Source: Limnothrix sp. CACIAM 69d (GTDB taxonomy: Bacteria > Cyanobacteriota > Cyanobacteriia > CACIAM-69d). From it: DNA of 51,257 nucleotides. This document shows positions 1 to 8,662 of this stretch, one piece after another. The translations under genes and the position numbers were made by a program. Under the pieces are notes generated by a model, which worked only from the letters and a program-made list of their open reading frames with translations, did not search any database and was not told where the DNA came from. Location: the NCBI GenBank assembly GCA_001913845.2, contig MKGP02000080.1:1-51257 (forward strand), read 5' to 3'. Position 1 is the first letter of the stretch, and the number at the start of each line of letters is the position of its first letter.

Positions 1-143
1 GAGCGACTGAAGCCACAGGCACGGCGAAACTGTGATGGGGGCAGCGAGGCGAGGCTTTCGTAGAGCATCTCCCGATCATGGTGACGACGACTTTCTACAC
101 TACTGCTTTATTCGTGCAAGAGGTCTTATCACTGCAAAAAGCG

Positions 144-179
144 CCTAAAACAACACCTAAAACAACACCTAAAACAATC
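144..179. repeat. Three tandem copies of a 12-bp unit
   Basis: The unit CCTAAAACAACA occurs three times in a row, the last copy with one change. It lies in an AT-rich stretch downstream of the endonuclease V gene and upstream of nothing recognisable in the window. It looks like simple replication slippage. No function is proposed. Confidence 0.8.
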
Positions 180-241
180 AATTAATATCGCAGCAATATC
201 TTGAGTCAGGATCGAATCAGGGTTGATTGACAATCACTTGG

Positions 242-937
242 CTATGGGTTGACCTTATCGGATCCAGGATCCTTGAAAGCCCCCCGTTGAGAGGCGATCG
301 CGTCGGCCCAGCGGGTGGTTTCTGGTAGTCGATAGCGCGGGGTGCAATTCAAAACCAACTCGATCGCCGTGGGCAAACTCACTCGATGCCCCGAGGAAAC
401 ATAAAGCGGCCGACAATTGTGGCGCGATCGGACAATTGCGCCAATGGTTTCTTCACGATCGATCAAAGGTTGCCAACTTCCTTTCGCCAAATCTAGCGGC
501 TCGTGGGTTCCAATCAAGTGGGATTTTGCGACACCAATTGTTGGTAGGTTCAACAACAATCCCAAGTGACAAGCTAACCCAAACCGACGCGGGTGAGCAT
601 AGCCTTGACCATCGCACAAAATCAGATCTGGCTTTTGCTGAAGCTGATCAAAAGCTTGCAAAATCACTGGCACTTCTCGAAAGGATAAAAATCCCGGCAC
701 ATAGGGAAAAGGCGTGGGAATTCGAGCGATCGCAAATTCGATGCGATCCAAGCCAGGAAAGCTCAAAACCACAACGGCTGCACGGGCGATCGCGCCATTT
801 TCTTCAAATCCCACATCAGCGCCCCCAATCAATTTTGGGGCAGAGAATTGATCCTGCAAAATCACTCGATCGCGCAGTTGATTTTGAATTTCTTTGGCGG
901 CTTCTGTCGTTTTTGGCCAATCATTAATCAGGTTCAT
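242..937 (-). CDS. nfi: Endonuclease V (deoxyinosine 3'-endonuclease)
   Basis: Repair endonuclease that cleaves near deoxyinosine produced by adenine deamination. The 231-residue protein has the usual family length and the expected conserved blocks: an N-terminal IGGADVGFE segment carrying a catalytic Asp, then PYVPGFLSFRE with the catalytic Glu, then LILCDGQGYAHPRR with the second Asp, and the GVAKSHLIG segment of the core. It starts at an ATG (MNLINDW). It is transcribed toward the left edge and is separated from the next gene by about 90 bp. Nothing looks truncated. The family is widespread in cyanobacteria and the assignment is firm; activity on RNA rather than DNA cannot be judged from sequence. 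Confidence 0.95.
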   Translation of the reverse strand: MNLINDWPKTTEAAKEIQNQLRDRVILQDQFSAPKLIGGADVGFEENGAIARAAVVVLSFPGLDRIEFAIARIPTPFPYVPGFLSFREVPVILQAFDQLQQKPDLILCDGQGYAHPRRFGLACHLGLLLNLPTIGVAKSHLIGTHEPLDLAKGSWQPLIDREETIGAIVRSRHNCRPLYVSSGHRVSLPTAIELVLNCTPRYRLPETTRWADAIASQRGAFKDPGSDKVNP

Positions 938-1026
938 CTAATTAATTTCATCTTGCGATAAAATGCGATAAAGCTGTATTTTTAAAGTTGTCTTGTTTCG
1001 GTCAGCTTCCTTTCGGTTAATCCTAT

Positions 1027-1617
1027 CTAAATAGTTGGGAATCGCAAATAGTGCATTAATTCCCCCACCAATTCACCCGATAAACGCAAGCGACGTTGCA
1101 GATCAATCAAGCTGCGGAAAACGCCTCGCTCCTGGCGATCGCGAATCATCCGCTCTGCCAAGGCGCGATCAACTCCCGGCAGCCGCTCTAATTCATCAAC
1201 CGTAGCGTGATTAGCATCCAAGATTCGTTGAAAAGAAGCCGCCTCCGGATCGTAAAAATAAAATCGTAGAACCGGTGTCCAAGGCTCCAACTGTGCCACC
1301 GTTACCCCTAAAGCAGCGGCCAAGTCTTCTAATCCATAAAACACCACTCCACTCGCACTCAACTGAGTCAACAAAGTGGCTTGCCGAATTGATAACCCTG
1401 GCAATCGTAACCAATCATCAATGCTGGCACGATTAGCATCGATCGCAATGCCCATTTCGGCCGCCACTGCCACTTCCAACGCAGAATTTAGCCGACAAAA
1501 TGGATCACGCGCAATTTTGCTGCGAGCTGTCTTCAGGGCTGGGTTCGCAGGCTGAAAGGGCGCTGTCAGCCAATTCAGTATCGGATTTTGAGAAGAAAAT
1601 TGAGGCACAGCAGTCAA
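1027..1617 (-). CDS. Helix-hairpin-helix DNA-binding (ComEA-like) protein
   Basis: A 196-residue protein with at least two helix-hairpin-helix units. One is around residues 55-85 (NRASIDDWLRLPGLSIRQA). The other is around 135-170 (ANHATVDELERLPGVDRALA), the classic ComEA/T2SS-K-like pattern of hydrophobic helices with an LPGV hairpin. Such domains bind DNA backbones without sequence specificity. There is no clear signal peptide or membrane helix, unlike ComEA itself, so a role in DNA uptake is not supported. The reading frame has only non-ATG starts (TTG at 1617 or GTG at 1608) because a TAA lies immediately upstream, so the exact start is uncertain. Confidence 0.8.
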   Translation of the reverse strand: MTAVPQFSSQNPILNWLTAPFQPANPALKTARSKIARDPFCRLNSALEVAVAAEMGIAIDANRASIDDWLRLPGLSIRQATLLTQLSASGVVFYGLEDLAAALGVTVAQLEPWTPVLRFYFYDPEAASFQRILDANHATVDELERLPGVDRALAERMIRDRQERGVFRSLIDLQRRLRLSGELVGELMHYLRFPTI

Positions 1618-1813
1618 CAGAAATTATGGTAATTAAGTGATCTTGCTAAATTTGAGCTACTGAGATTTTGAACAATCTAAGAGGATGTCTGAAAATGATC
1701 TTTCGGCCCGAACTAAGCACCAATAGTCGTGGCAGCAAGGGGCTGAAGGGCCTGTCGTTATTTTCTGTGATCCAGTGAAAACGGTTGATTTTCCATACTC
1801 TGGCCACCCTAGA

Positions 1814-1833
1814 CAAGGGGCTTAAGCCCCTTG
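1814..1833. repeat. Dispersed palindrome CAAGGGGCTTAAGCCCCTTG
   Basis: Perfect 20-bp palindrome followed by CCCCCACGAT. Further copies or variants lie at 4858, 20117, 27763, 33500, 35147, 36685, 36726 and 50044. Degenerate relatives lie near 1715, 1885 and 44130. This copy is in the 560-bp gene-free stretch between the helix-hairpin-helix gene and the TM2 gene. It would form a strong hairpin in either transcript. Confidence 0.9.
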
Positions 1834-1990
1834 CCCCCACGATCCGCCAACAGTGGAATCAGGGTCTCAGGCGATTTGACAACAGGCCCTAAGCCCCTTA
1901 TTTCCGTTGATCGATCGGGCATACAGAGTATCAGTTCTGGCTTTTCAGACATCCTATGAAACCAAGTTGCTATTAGCTTGTAATCAAGAA

Positions 1991-2082
1991 CCCCGCCGCA
2001 AGCGGACGGGGTATGGAATTGGATCTGCTCCCAAACCTAAAGATTTGGATTGCAGGCTTTTTGTTTTCGCCGCAGAGCGGCG
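1991..2082. mobile_element. MITE-like element with two IS200/IS605-type hairpins (PATE-like)
   Basis: A short element bounded by two GC-rich imperfect palindromes. One at 1991-2011 begins CCCCGCCGC and pairs across an AA loop with GCGG and CGGGG. The other at 2068-2082 is a perfect CGCCGC-AGA-GCGGCG hairpin. The first hairpin is identical, including the flanking GGTAT, to the one immediately after the partial transposase gene at the right edge of the window (51142-51162). This is the organisation of palindrome-associated, non-autonomous relatives of IS200/IS605 elements, which a TnpA could mobilise in trans. The exact cleavage ends are not known. It contains no credible gene. Confidence 0.6.
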
Positions 2083-2183
2083 GGGAATCTGACCCATACT
2101 CGATTGAACCATGATGGAACGGATGCTCAAAACTTGATGCTCAAAATTGGGTCTAGATTCAAGCAAGATTAGTGACAGCCAAT

Positions 2184-2588
2184 CTAAATTTGATCGAGCA
2201 AAAGACGGCGTTTTTGCTCAAACTCTGCCTCAGAAATTAATCCCTCTTGGCGAAGTCGATCCAATTCTCGCAGGGCATCCCCCACCGCATTTACCCGCTC
2301 CGGTTTCACAGTAACCGTAACAGTTCGTTGGGCGGACGGTAGCTCTTTGTTAAAGTTGCGATCGAACTCTTCTTGGTCTTGGGAAAGATACCAAATTGCC
2401 TCGATCGCGCTGGCAATTTGGGGAATCATCGTCCAAAAAAACAGAAAATAAGCCACGCCCCACCATCGTTGCCGCAAATAGAACTTGTGCAACCCCGATG
2501 CAAAGGGAACCACAAAACAGGTGAGGGCCAGGGCCACGGCCATCGTTCGCTTGCGTGGTCGGGTTAAGGTTCCTGCCACTTCCGTCAT
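2184..2588 (-). CDS. TM2-domain membrane protein with C-terminal SHOCT-like motif
   Basis: A 134-residue protein. Residues about 12-75 form a TM2 domain: two hydrophobic helices with the GLHKFYLRQRWWGVAYFL turn between them (family pattern G.H.FYLG....G), then a short acidic-basic linker. The last about 25 residues (LRELDRLRQEGLISEAEFEQ) match the short SHOCT oligomerisation motif often added to small membrane proteins. It starts at an ATG preceded by a good GAGGAGAG Shine-Dalgarno about 8 bp upstream. Function of TM2/SHOCT proteins in cyanobacteria is unknown. No operon partner is evident. Confidence 0.85.
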   Translation of the reverse strand: MTEVAGTLTRPRKRTMAVALALTCFVVPFASGLHKFYLRQRWWGVAYFLFFWTMIPQIASAIEAIWYLSQDQEEFDRNFNKELPSAQRTVTVTVKPERVNAVGDALRELDRLRQEGLISEAEFEQKRRLLLDQI

Positions 2589-3041
2589 GGTTCTCTCCTC
2601 AGTTAACTGGCTGGCAATGGAAGTTACTCGTTAGACAACGGATTCAGCGACGAAACGTAGGAAAAGCAAGGAAAAACAGGGGAACAATAGAGCATTGACC
2701 GTTGCCAAGCCTAGGCCACTCTGGGGACTCAGCACCGGCCTTGCACTCCCTTGGCTGAGTTGGTGGCAGCGATGTTGCGCCCATTGTTCATGATAGTTGG
2801 CAAATTGGCGGGTCGAGGGGCGGCGTGCGCCAAAGCAACATCGGTTACACCCCTTGAACACCCATTGAACCGCAGACCGAGCAAACCAGCCATCGATCGC
2901 CCCTGTTCATTGCCCTAATTTCTCTGCGAAAAGTCCGATCGTTCAAGTTCGGATCTCCCGACTGGGTGGGCGTTTTGCCTCAGAGAAGAATCGGCTAAGA
3001 TCAAAGACAAATGGGTGTTAACAATGACCCAGGCATAAAAC
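2589..3041. other. Gene-free stretch, about 450 bp
   Basis: This lies between the divergently transcribed TM2 and DUF1825 genes, so it must contain both promoters. The open frames in it lack recognisable motifs. I see no tRNA, no strong terminator and no member of the palindrome family. A small RNA cannot be excluded. Confidence 0.5.
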
Positions 3042-3368
3042 ATGAGCATTTTTGATTCTGAAATTGTCCAACAGGAAGCTAGGGAAATTTTTGGCACTTA
3101 TCAATCCCTAGTGCAGCTTGGGGGTGACTACGGCAAGTTCGATCGCGAAGGGAAGCGACTTTACATCGAACAGATGGAAACCGTACTCGATCGCTATCGG
3201 ATTTTCATGAAGCGATTTGAATTATCAGATGACTTCATGGCCAAAATGCAAGTGGAACAACTAAAAACCCACCTCTCGCAATTTGGTATGACTCCTCAGA
3301 TGATGTTTGATCAGATGCACATCACCTTGGAGCGCATGAAAGCAGAATTAGAAGCATCCAAGAATTAG
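3042..3368 (+). CDS. DUF1825 family protein
   Basis: A 108-residue soluble, mostly helical protein beginning MSIFDSEIVQQEAREIF, typical of the DUF1825 family that is nearly universal in cyanobacteria and of unknown function. Conserved features include the YGKFDREGKRLYIEQME block at about 30-46 and the C-terminal Met-rich TPQMMFDQMHITLERM segment. It starts at an ATG. No partner is linked in an operon: the Uma2 gene downstream is on the opposite strand, about 95 bp away. Confidence 0.9.
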   Translation: MSIFDSEIVQQEAREIFGTYQSLVQLGGDYGKFDREGKRLYIEQMETVLDRYRIFMKRFELSDDFMAKMQVEQLKTHLSQFGMTPQMMFDQMHITLERMKAELEASKN

Positions 3369-3462
3369 GTTATTTTCCTGTTAATTTTCAATGGATCACT
3401 TGAGCCATTTCAACTCAAAATAGCAGGCCAAATTCAGGAAAACTGAACCGCCTTTAATTGGG

Positions 3463-4032
3463 CTAATCCAGCAAAAAGCTCTGTAGATCCTCAATCATCA
3501 GTGCCACCCCTTGGGCAAAATCAGGCACGGGCAGACGATCGCCCAAGTCTACGAAAGCCCGAGGCGATCGCCCTGCTTGATAGACCAACACCGACAGATC
3601 CTCCGGGTCAATCAACCAAGCCATTTCTGTGCCCTGATCCAAACAAAACTGCATCTTTTCGATCAGCCGAATCAAGGGCTGTTGTGGTGACGCAATCTCC
3701 ACAACCCAATCGGGTGCAAAATCGAAACTGTTGGCGACTCGGCCATCGGATTGGCGAGGAATTCGATCCCATTTGACCACCACGATATCGGGCACAAGCA
3801 CACGCCCCCCGAAGGTGCAACGCAATTCTGCACCGGCTCTAGCAATGCGTGCTTTGCGCAAAACACTGTTCAGCACCGCAGTAAGTTCTGATTGCAAGTA
3901 GCTGTGCTGACCTTGTGGCATTGGCTTCTGATGAACCTGGCCGTTGATGTATTCGCTAGCCGGTTGAGTTTCGGGCAATGCGAGAAATTCAGCCAGCGAC
4001 AGGGCCCGATCGCGGGAGACAGCAAGCACCAT
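3463..4032 (-). CDS. Uma2 family (DUF820) PD-(D/E)XK nuclease-like protein
   Basis: About 189 residues from the ATG at 4032 (MVLAVSRDRALSLAEFLALP); a TTG at 4065 would add eleven residues. It has the Uma2 order of motifs: an N-terminal LPETQPASEYINGQVHQKPM segment, then LVPDIVVVKW, then DWVVEIASPQQ, the PD...(E)xx core of the restriction-endonuclease-like fold. The C-terminal part reads MAWLIDPEDLSVLVYQ. Uma2 genes are strongly amplified in cyanobacteria and their role is unsettled. This is one of four in the window and is not a close copy of the others. Confidence 0.9.
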   Translation of the reverse strand: MVLAVSRDRALSLAEFLALPETQPASEYINGQVHQKPMPQGQHSYLQSELTAVLNSVLRKARIARAGAELRCTFGGRVLVPDIVVVKWDRIPRQSDGRVANSFDFAPDWVVEIASPQQPLIRLIEKMQFCLDQGTEMAWLIDPEDLSVLVYQAGRSPRAFVDLGDRLPVPDFAQGVALMIEDLQSFLLD

Positions 4033-4092
4033 AACCAGCCTCGTATGGGGGATGAGCTGTTTCAATTTTAGCGATCGCCCGCGATCGGCTCC

Positions 4093-4785
4093 CTAAACCC
4101 GCAACTGCGTAATGGCGATCGCGCCACCAAAGCAAACGGCCACATCGGTTCCCGGTGTTTGGGGGCGACCACCATAGATGCCGCTGTACTGATAGCCCTC
4201 CTCTGTGCGCCGGTAAATCGGTGGAACCGGGTCACGGGATGGCTCACAAAACACGATTTCGGGATCGGGGGAGCCAGGGTCGAGATGCGGGAAATTCACA
4301 TTCCAAAAACTGCCAGGCTCCCAGGGGCAATCGAGCAACAGGGGCAACACCCGCGCTGCCTGCTGAGCCGCCCAATCCCAATCGATTTCCAAGGGCCGTC
4401 GGATCCAGTGCGACAGGGCGATTGCCCGCCGGCCTTGCAGCGTTGCTTCCCGAGCGGCCGCCACCGTACCCGAGTTATAAACATCCGTGCCCAGGTTGCC
4501 GCCCGCATTAATGCCCGACAGCACCAAGCTCACCTCGGGAACCAGCTCACTCACCGCCAACCGCACACAGTCGGCCGGTGTGCCCGCCACGGAGAACCCG
4601 CGATCGCGCTCCTGTACCGCCAGCACACGATGGTTAGTAATCTGGTGGCCACAGCCCGACTGCTCCCCGGCCGGCGCAACCCACCGCACTGAACCCAACT
4701 GCAATTCCGTCACGGCGCGATCGAGCGCGGCAATCCCCGGCGCATCGTACCCGTCATCATTCGTCAGCACCAAAACCTGCGCCAT
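4093..4785 (-). CDS. surE: 5'/3'-nucleotidase SurE
   Basis: Metal-dependent nucleoside monophosphate phosphatase. The N-terminal VLVLTNDDGYDAPGIAAL contains the metal-binding Asp pair. It is followed by VAPAGEQSGCGHQIT, then GTPADCVRLAV, then the SGINAGGNLGTDVYNSGTVA block with the remaining metal ligand Asn. Length (230 residues) is normal for a compact SurE. It starts at an ATG. It lies 60 bp upstream of the Uma2 gene on the same strand, so cotranscription is possible. The role is nucleotide salvage or survival in stationary phase, by homology only. Confidence 0.95.
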   Translation of the reverse strand: MAQVLVLTNDDGYDAPGIAALDRAVTELQLGSVRWVAPAGEQSGCGHQITNHRVLAVQERDRGFSVAGTPADCVRLAVSELVPEVSLVLSGINAGGNLGTDVYNSGTVAAAREATLQGRRAIALSHWIRRPLEIDWDWAAQQAARVLPLLLDCPWEPGSFWNVNFPHLDPGSPDPEIVFCEPSRDPVPPIYRRTEEGYQYSGIYGGRPQTPGTDVAVCFGGAIAITQLRV

Positions 4786-4857
4786 AATTCCTCAGCGATC
4801 GCGAACAGTTTTCTATTGTTCCACTGACCAGCAACACCCCGCGACACCATCAACAGA

Positions 4858-4877
4858 CAAGGGGTTTAAAACCCTTG
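4858..4877. repeat. Variant of the dispersed palindrome
   Basis: CAAGGGGTTTAAAACCCTTG, followed by CCCCCACCACC. It is an imperfect member of the AAGGGG-centre-CCCCTT family, in the intergenic region between the divergent surE and first xisI genes. Confidence 0.8.
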
Positions 4878-4949
4878 CCCCCACCACCGGTCGATCATTA
4901 GTAACAGTATTGGAGGATCTAAACTGTTAAAGATGAGAGAGTGGCTGTC

Positions 4950-5285
4950 ATGGAAAAGTTAAATCAATATCGCCAGGTTATTCAAGAAATTTTGCTTGAG
5001 CACAGCCAAATTCAGCCAGCCTATGGCGAAATTGAAATGGCAGTGATATTCGACCATGAACGCGATCACTATCAAGTCATGCGTTCAGGTTGGCTTCAGA
5101 AACAACGAGTCTATGGCGTTCTAATTCATATTGATCTCAAGGGCGAAAAGATTTGGATCCAATATGATGGAACAGAAGTGGGCGTGGCTAATGAACTTCT
5201 AGAAAAAGGAGTTCTCAAAACAGATATTGTATTGGCTTATCACTCGCCATTTATGCGTCAATACAACGGATTTGCCGTTAATTAA
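4950..5285 (+). CDS. XisI family protein (copy 1)
   Basis: 111 residues from the ATG at 4950 (MEKLNQYRQVIQEIL, the usual family N-terminus); a GTG nine bases earlier is less likely. Family hallmarks are FDHERDHYQVM.SGW..KQRVYGVLIHIDLKGEKIW, IQYDGTE and the C-terminal LAYHSPFMRQY.GFAV. XisI was named as an accessory of fdxN-element excision in heterocystous cyanobacteria and normally sits beside xisH, a nuclease-like gene. Here there is no xisH; a second xisI follows 61 bp downstream instead. The present function is unknown. Confidence 0.93.
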   Translation: MEKLNQYRQVIQEILLEHSQIQPAYGEIEMAVIFDHERDHYQVMRSGWLQKQRVYGVLIHIDLKGEKIWIQYDGTEVGVANELLEKGVLKTDIVLAYHSPFMRQYNGFAVN

Positions 5286-5346
5286 TTCTGGCTTCTAAGT
5301 GATCTGCCATGAAATCTAAATCATTTTGAGTGAGGTTAATTACCCG

Positions 5347-5703
5347 ATGACAACCTCAAATTCGGAAACAGAGAAACAGCAAGCCTACCGCACAGTTATT
5401 AAGCAGTTTCTGACAGACTATGCAGCCTATAAGCCATCCTATGGCGACATCGAAATTCAAACCTTGTTTGACCGCGAGCATGACCACTATCAGGTTTTGG
5501 CGATCGGCTGGTACAAAAAACAAAGAATTTATGGTTGCTCAATGCACCTTGATCTAAAGCAAGGAAAAATCTGGATTCAGGCCAACAACACCGAGCTGGA
5601 CATTGCTCAAAATTTGGTTGAACGAGGTATTCCCAAAGAAGATATTGTGATTGGGTTTCATCCACCTCATTTCCGCCAATTTTCAGGCTATGCGATCGCC
5701 TAA
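5347..5703 (+). CDS. XisI family protein (copy 2)
   Basis: 118 residues from the ATG at 5347, with a GAGG about 11 bases upstream; an in-frame TTG at 5326 is a weaker start. It parallels copy 1 motif for motif (YGDIEIQTLFDREHDHYQVL, KKQRIYGCSMHLDLKQGKIWIQ, IGFHPPHFRQFSGYAI). It is about half identical to copy 1 by eye, so the duplication is old. It carries a Ser/Thr-rich N-terminal extension absent from copy 1. No xisH neighbour is present on either side; the next gene is rph on the opposite strand. Confidence 0.93.
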   Translation: MTTSNSETEKQQAYRTVIKQFLTDYAAYKPSYGDIEIQTLFDREHDHYQVLAIGWYKKQRIYGCSMHLDLKQGKIWIQANNTELDIAQNLVERGIPKEDIVIGFHPPHFRQFSGYAIA

Positions 5704-5715
5704 AAACTTTAATTC

Positions 5716-6444
5716 TTAACCATTTGAGTCGGCAAGGGCAGCCGCTTGGGCCGCCATTAATTTACCGATGCCCTTTTCGGCCAAATCCAGCAGCGCATTC
5801 AGTTGCGATCGACTGTAGCTACCCGATTCCGCCGTGCCCTGCACTTCAATTAAATTACCCTCGCCGTTCATCACCACGTTGAAGTCCACATCGGCGGCCA
5901 CATCTTCCGGGTAGTTCAAATCCAGATAGGCGGATCCCTCGATCAACCCCACGGAAACGGCAGCGACCGGCGAGAGGATCGGCAGCATTGCCAACTCCCC
6001 AGCATCCACCAGCGATCGCAACGCATCCACCAGCGCCACATAGCAGCCCGTGATCGCCGTGGTGCGCGTGCCCGCATCGGCCTGCAACACGTCCGCATCG
6101 ATCGCCAGGGTGCGCTCCCCCAAGCCCCGCAAATCCACCGCCGCCCGCAAACTCCGGCCAATTAGCCGTTGAATTTCTTGGGTGCGCCCGGACAGCTTGA
6201 AGGTTTCCCGCGACTGCCGATCGGGCGTGGCCCCCGGCATCATTCGATATTCCGCCGTCAGCCAGCCTTGACCCGAATCGGCCAGCCAACGCGGCACACC
6301 GGACTGCACAGACACGGTGCAAATTACCTGCGTGTCACCACAACAGGCCAACACAGACCCGGCGGAATATTTGGTGAAATTGCGCTGAAATCGAACGGGG
6401 CGGAGCTGGTCGGGCGATCGACCGTCGGGACGTTGCCAGGACAT
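5716..6444 (-). CDS. rph: RNase PH
   Basis: Phosphorolytic 3'-5' exoribonuclease that trims tRNA 3' ends. It has 242 residues from the ATG at 6444 ([17 protein letters not shown]). Family blocks seen are [34 protein letters not shown], the phosphate-binding [20 protein letters not shown] and [19 protein letters not shown]. Length is normal. It lies 28 bp downstream of prfA on the same strand, so the two are probably cotranscribed. Confidence 0.96.
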   Translation of the reverse strand: MSWQRPDGRSPDQLRPVRFQRNFTKYSAGSVLACCGDTQVICTVSVQSGVPRWLADSGQGWLTAEYRMMPGATPDRQSRETFKLSGRTQEIQRLIGRSLRAAVDLRGLGERTLAIDADVLQADAGTRTTAITGCYVALVDALRSLVDAGELAMLPILSPVAAVSVGLIEGSAYLDLNYPEDVAADVDFNVVMNGEGNLIEVQGTAESGSYSRSQLNALLDLAEKGIGKLMAAQAAALADSNG

Positions 6445-6471
6445 GGTTAGGGGTGCAAACAACGGATAACG

Positions 6472-7566
6472 TTAACCAACCTGGGCTGCCAGTTCTTCCA
6501 GTTGAGCCTGTTGATCTTGGGTGATGCAAGACTGAACCATCTCGTCAATGTCACCTTCGAGGGCCGCCGTGAGGGTGAAGTTTTGGCCCAAACGGTGATC
6601 GGTCACGCGATTGTCTTTGTAGTTGTAGGTGCGGATTTTTTCCGATCGGGAACCGCTCCCCACCTGCGATCGCCGGGCAGAAGTCACCGCTTCCTGTTGT
6701 TCTCGCATCTTCATTTCGTAGAGCTTGGCCCGCAAAATTTGCATCGCCCGCTCCTTGTTTTTGAGCTGCGATCGCTCCTCCGTACAAAACACCCGAATGC
6801 CCGTCGGCTTGTGGTACAGATCGGCGGCGGTTTCCACCTTGTTCACGTTTTGGCCACCGGCCCCGCCCGATCGAGCCGTGGTTAGCTCAATGTCCTTCGG
6901 GTCGATGTGAACTTCCACTTCGTCCACCTCCGGCATAATCGCCACGGTGGCTGTGGAAGTATGCACCCGGCCGCCCGCTTCCGTGGCCGGCACGCGCTGC
7001 ACCCGGTGAACACCCGCTTCATACTTCAGCTTGCTGTAAACCCGATCGCCCTGCACTTCCAGGATCACTTCCTTAAAGCCGCCTGCCTCTGACAGCGACT
7101 CGCTCGCCAACGCCACCTTCCAACCCTGAGTAGTGGCATAGCGGGAATACATCCGCAGCAAATCGCCCGCCCAAATACAGGCCTCATCGCCACCCGTGCC
7201 GGCCCGAATTTCCAACATGATGTTTTTGTCGTCGTTGGGGTCGCGGGGCAACAGCAAAATTTTCAGTTGATATTCCAACTGGGCGACCCGATCGTTTAGC
7301 TCTTCAACTTCCAGTTGCGCCATTTCCCGCAACTCTGGGTCATCGCCCGACTCCTTCAGGATTTCGCGGGCCCCTTCCAGGTCGCTAACGGCCGTTTTCC
7401 ATGCATCATAGGTCGCCACCGTCTCTTCCAAGGACGATCGCGCCTTGGCCACTCGCTGAAATTCCGTCGGATCCGTGGCCACATCAGGATCCGCAAGGCG
7501 GCGGGTTAACTCATTAAAGGTTTGCTCAACGGATTGCAGCTTATCGAGCAAATATTGTTCAGCCAT
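6472..7566 (-). CDS. prfA: Peptide chain release factor 1
   Basis: Class I release factor recognising UAA and UAG. It has 364 residues from the ATG at 7566 ([17 protein letters not shown]). The catalytic GGQ lies in [16 protein letters not shown]. The codon-recognition tripeptide PAT lies in [18 protein letters not shown], which separates it from RF2. An open frame continues 78 codons upstream of this ATG but those residues do not resemble the family. It is probably the first gene of a prfA-rph unit; the MbtH gene upstream on the same strand ends 113 bp away. Confidence 0.96.
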   Translation of the reverse strand: MAEQYLLDKLQSVEQTFNELTRRLADPDVATDPTEFQRVAKARSSLEETVATYDAWKTAVSDLEGAREILKESGDDPELREMAQLEVEELNDRVAQLEYQLKILLLPRDPNDDKNIMLEIRAGTGGDEACIWAGDLLRMYSRYATTQGWKVALASESLSEAGGFKEVILEVQGDRVYSKLKYEAGVHRVQRVPATEAGGRVHTSTATVAIMPEVDEVEVHIDPKDIELTTARSGGAGGQNVNKVETAADLYHKPTGIRVFCTEERSQLKNKERAMQILRAKLYEMKMREQQEAVTSARRSQVGSGSRSEKIRTYNYKDNRVTDHRLGQNFTLTAALEGDIDEMVQSCITQDQQAQLEELAAQVG

Positions 7567-7678
7567 CGGGTCGCGGGGCGATCGTGAAATCGAATGAAGG
7601 GAGCAAAATACTACCGTCATGCTATCAAGGATCGTCCCCTCGCGACCGATTCCGCCTAACCCGCCGATCACAATGGGA

Positions 7679-7906
7679 CTATGCCCCCGAAAGACGCGCG
7701 GCCTCTTCCATCCGGCGACGGAGGGACAGGGGACGCATATCCGTCCATACTTCCTTGATGTAATCCAAGCACTCCGATTTGGGGCCTTGCTTGCCCACAT
7801 CGTTCCAACCCAACGGATTTTCTCGATCGACTGGCCAAATCGAGTACTGTTCCTCGTGATTAATCACAACCTTGTAAATTACCCGATCTTCCGTGCTTGA
7901 TGACAT
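7679..7906 (-). CDS. MbtH family protein
   Basis: A 75-residue protein from the ATG at 7906. It shows the MbtH signature: [21 protein letters not shown], then [20 protein letters not shown] with the conserved Trp residues. MbtH-like proteins are small partners that fold or activate adenylation domains of nonribosomal peptide synthetases. No synthetase, tailoring enzyme or siderophore gene lies in the window, so this is an orphan copy. Its neighbours are prfA downstream and tail-collar genes upstream on the same strand. It could serve a synthetase elsewhere or have been left behind. Confidence 0.92.
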   Translation of the reverse strand: MSSSTEDRVIYKVVINHEEQYSIWPVDRENPLGWNDVGKQGPKSECLDYIKEVWTDMRPLSLRRRMEEAARLSGA

Positions 7907-7963
7907 GGGACAAACCCTCAAGAAATAGCAATCAAAACAATCAAAACATCATGCGACCGCGCC

Positions 7964-8479
7964 CTAGGGGCGACTCGGATAAATGCCTTGAACGCAAATA
8001 CACCAATTGGTGACCAAATAGGGCGGCATATTGTTGTGGGGTTGGTTACCACCCACTTTCGATAGGGCAGCCGCATTCAAGGAAGTTTCCGGCGTGAGAT
8101 CAAAGCCCTTGAATCGATTGTCCACCGGGCCAATGAAATTGTTAGCCGGAGTGGAAACCGACGAATCCGAAGACGCTTTAATCGCGTGATTGTGGGTGGG
8201 TAAATGAGCAACGGTGAGCGTCACCTGTTCGCTCCCCCCTCGCTGCCCCTGTGGATAGTTGGGCAATCCGGGGCCTTGGCCAGGGCCGATCGCAATGCGT
8301 CCCCGCAAATCCGGCAAGTTAAACGTGTTTATACCATCGCCCCCAAACGTCGTACCTAACAAACTAAAAAGCGCTGTGTACTGAGCAATTTGCAATGTTC
8401 GTCCATCGCAAAACAGCCAATCTGTTGGCGCAAAGTTATAGCCAAAGGATTTAATCTGTCCAATATAGGCATCGATCAT
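7964..8479 (-). CDS. Phage tail collar domain (Mdp-type) protein, copy 1
   Basis: 171 residues from an ATG. The N-terminal half is a tail-collar domain: MIDAYIGQIKSFGYNFAPTDW, LFCDGRTLQIAQYTALFSLLGTTFGGDG, then FNLPDLRGRIAIGPGQGPG. The C-terminal half carries the conserved HLPTHNHAIKASS and NMPPYLVTNWCICVQGIYPS. Such proteins resemble the microcystin-related proteins MdpA/MdpB and short tail-fibre tips; they occur in bacteria without an adjacent phage. It is the last of three tandem paralogs on this strand. No phage structural gene is nearby. Function is unknown. Confidence 0.9.
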   Translation of the reverse strand: MIDAYIGQIKSFGYNFAPTDWLFCDGRTLQIAQYTALFSLLGTTFGGDGINTFNLPDLRGRIAIGPGQGPGLPNYPQGQRGGSEQVTLTVAHLPTHNHAIKASSDSSVSTPANNFIGPVDNRFKGFDLTPETSLNAAALSKVGGNQPHNNMPPYLVTNWCICVQGIYPSRP

Positions 8480-8662
8480 GAAACACCTCGGTAATCGGTT
8501 TTGGGTAGTAATCGATCTGGCAAAAGAGCCTTGATCAACCAGATTTGTCGATCACAGTCAGCCCCATGATGACCCAATGGTTTAGGGCAAGAACTAAGGA
8601 CAAGAACTGAGGGCAAGAACCCGGTCGATCGTTCATAAAATGAATGCAAACCGCCCTGCGAT

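Noticed and set aside
1-63. A 20-codon frame open from the left edge on the + strand (ends ARLS then TAG)
   Set aside because: It could be the end of a gene, but it is too short, has no recognisable motif, and a second frame is also open for about 12 codons.
2631-2861. Open frame of 76 codons on the - strand in the gap before DUF1825
   Set aside because: Composition is not protein-like (Cys/Arg/Ser scattered), there is no ribosome site, and no family is recognised.
7567-7800. N-terminal extension of release factor 1
   Set aside because: The added residues do not resemble the family, they overlap the MbtH gene, and [10 protein letters not shown] at 7566 is the normal start.
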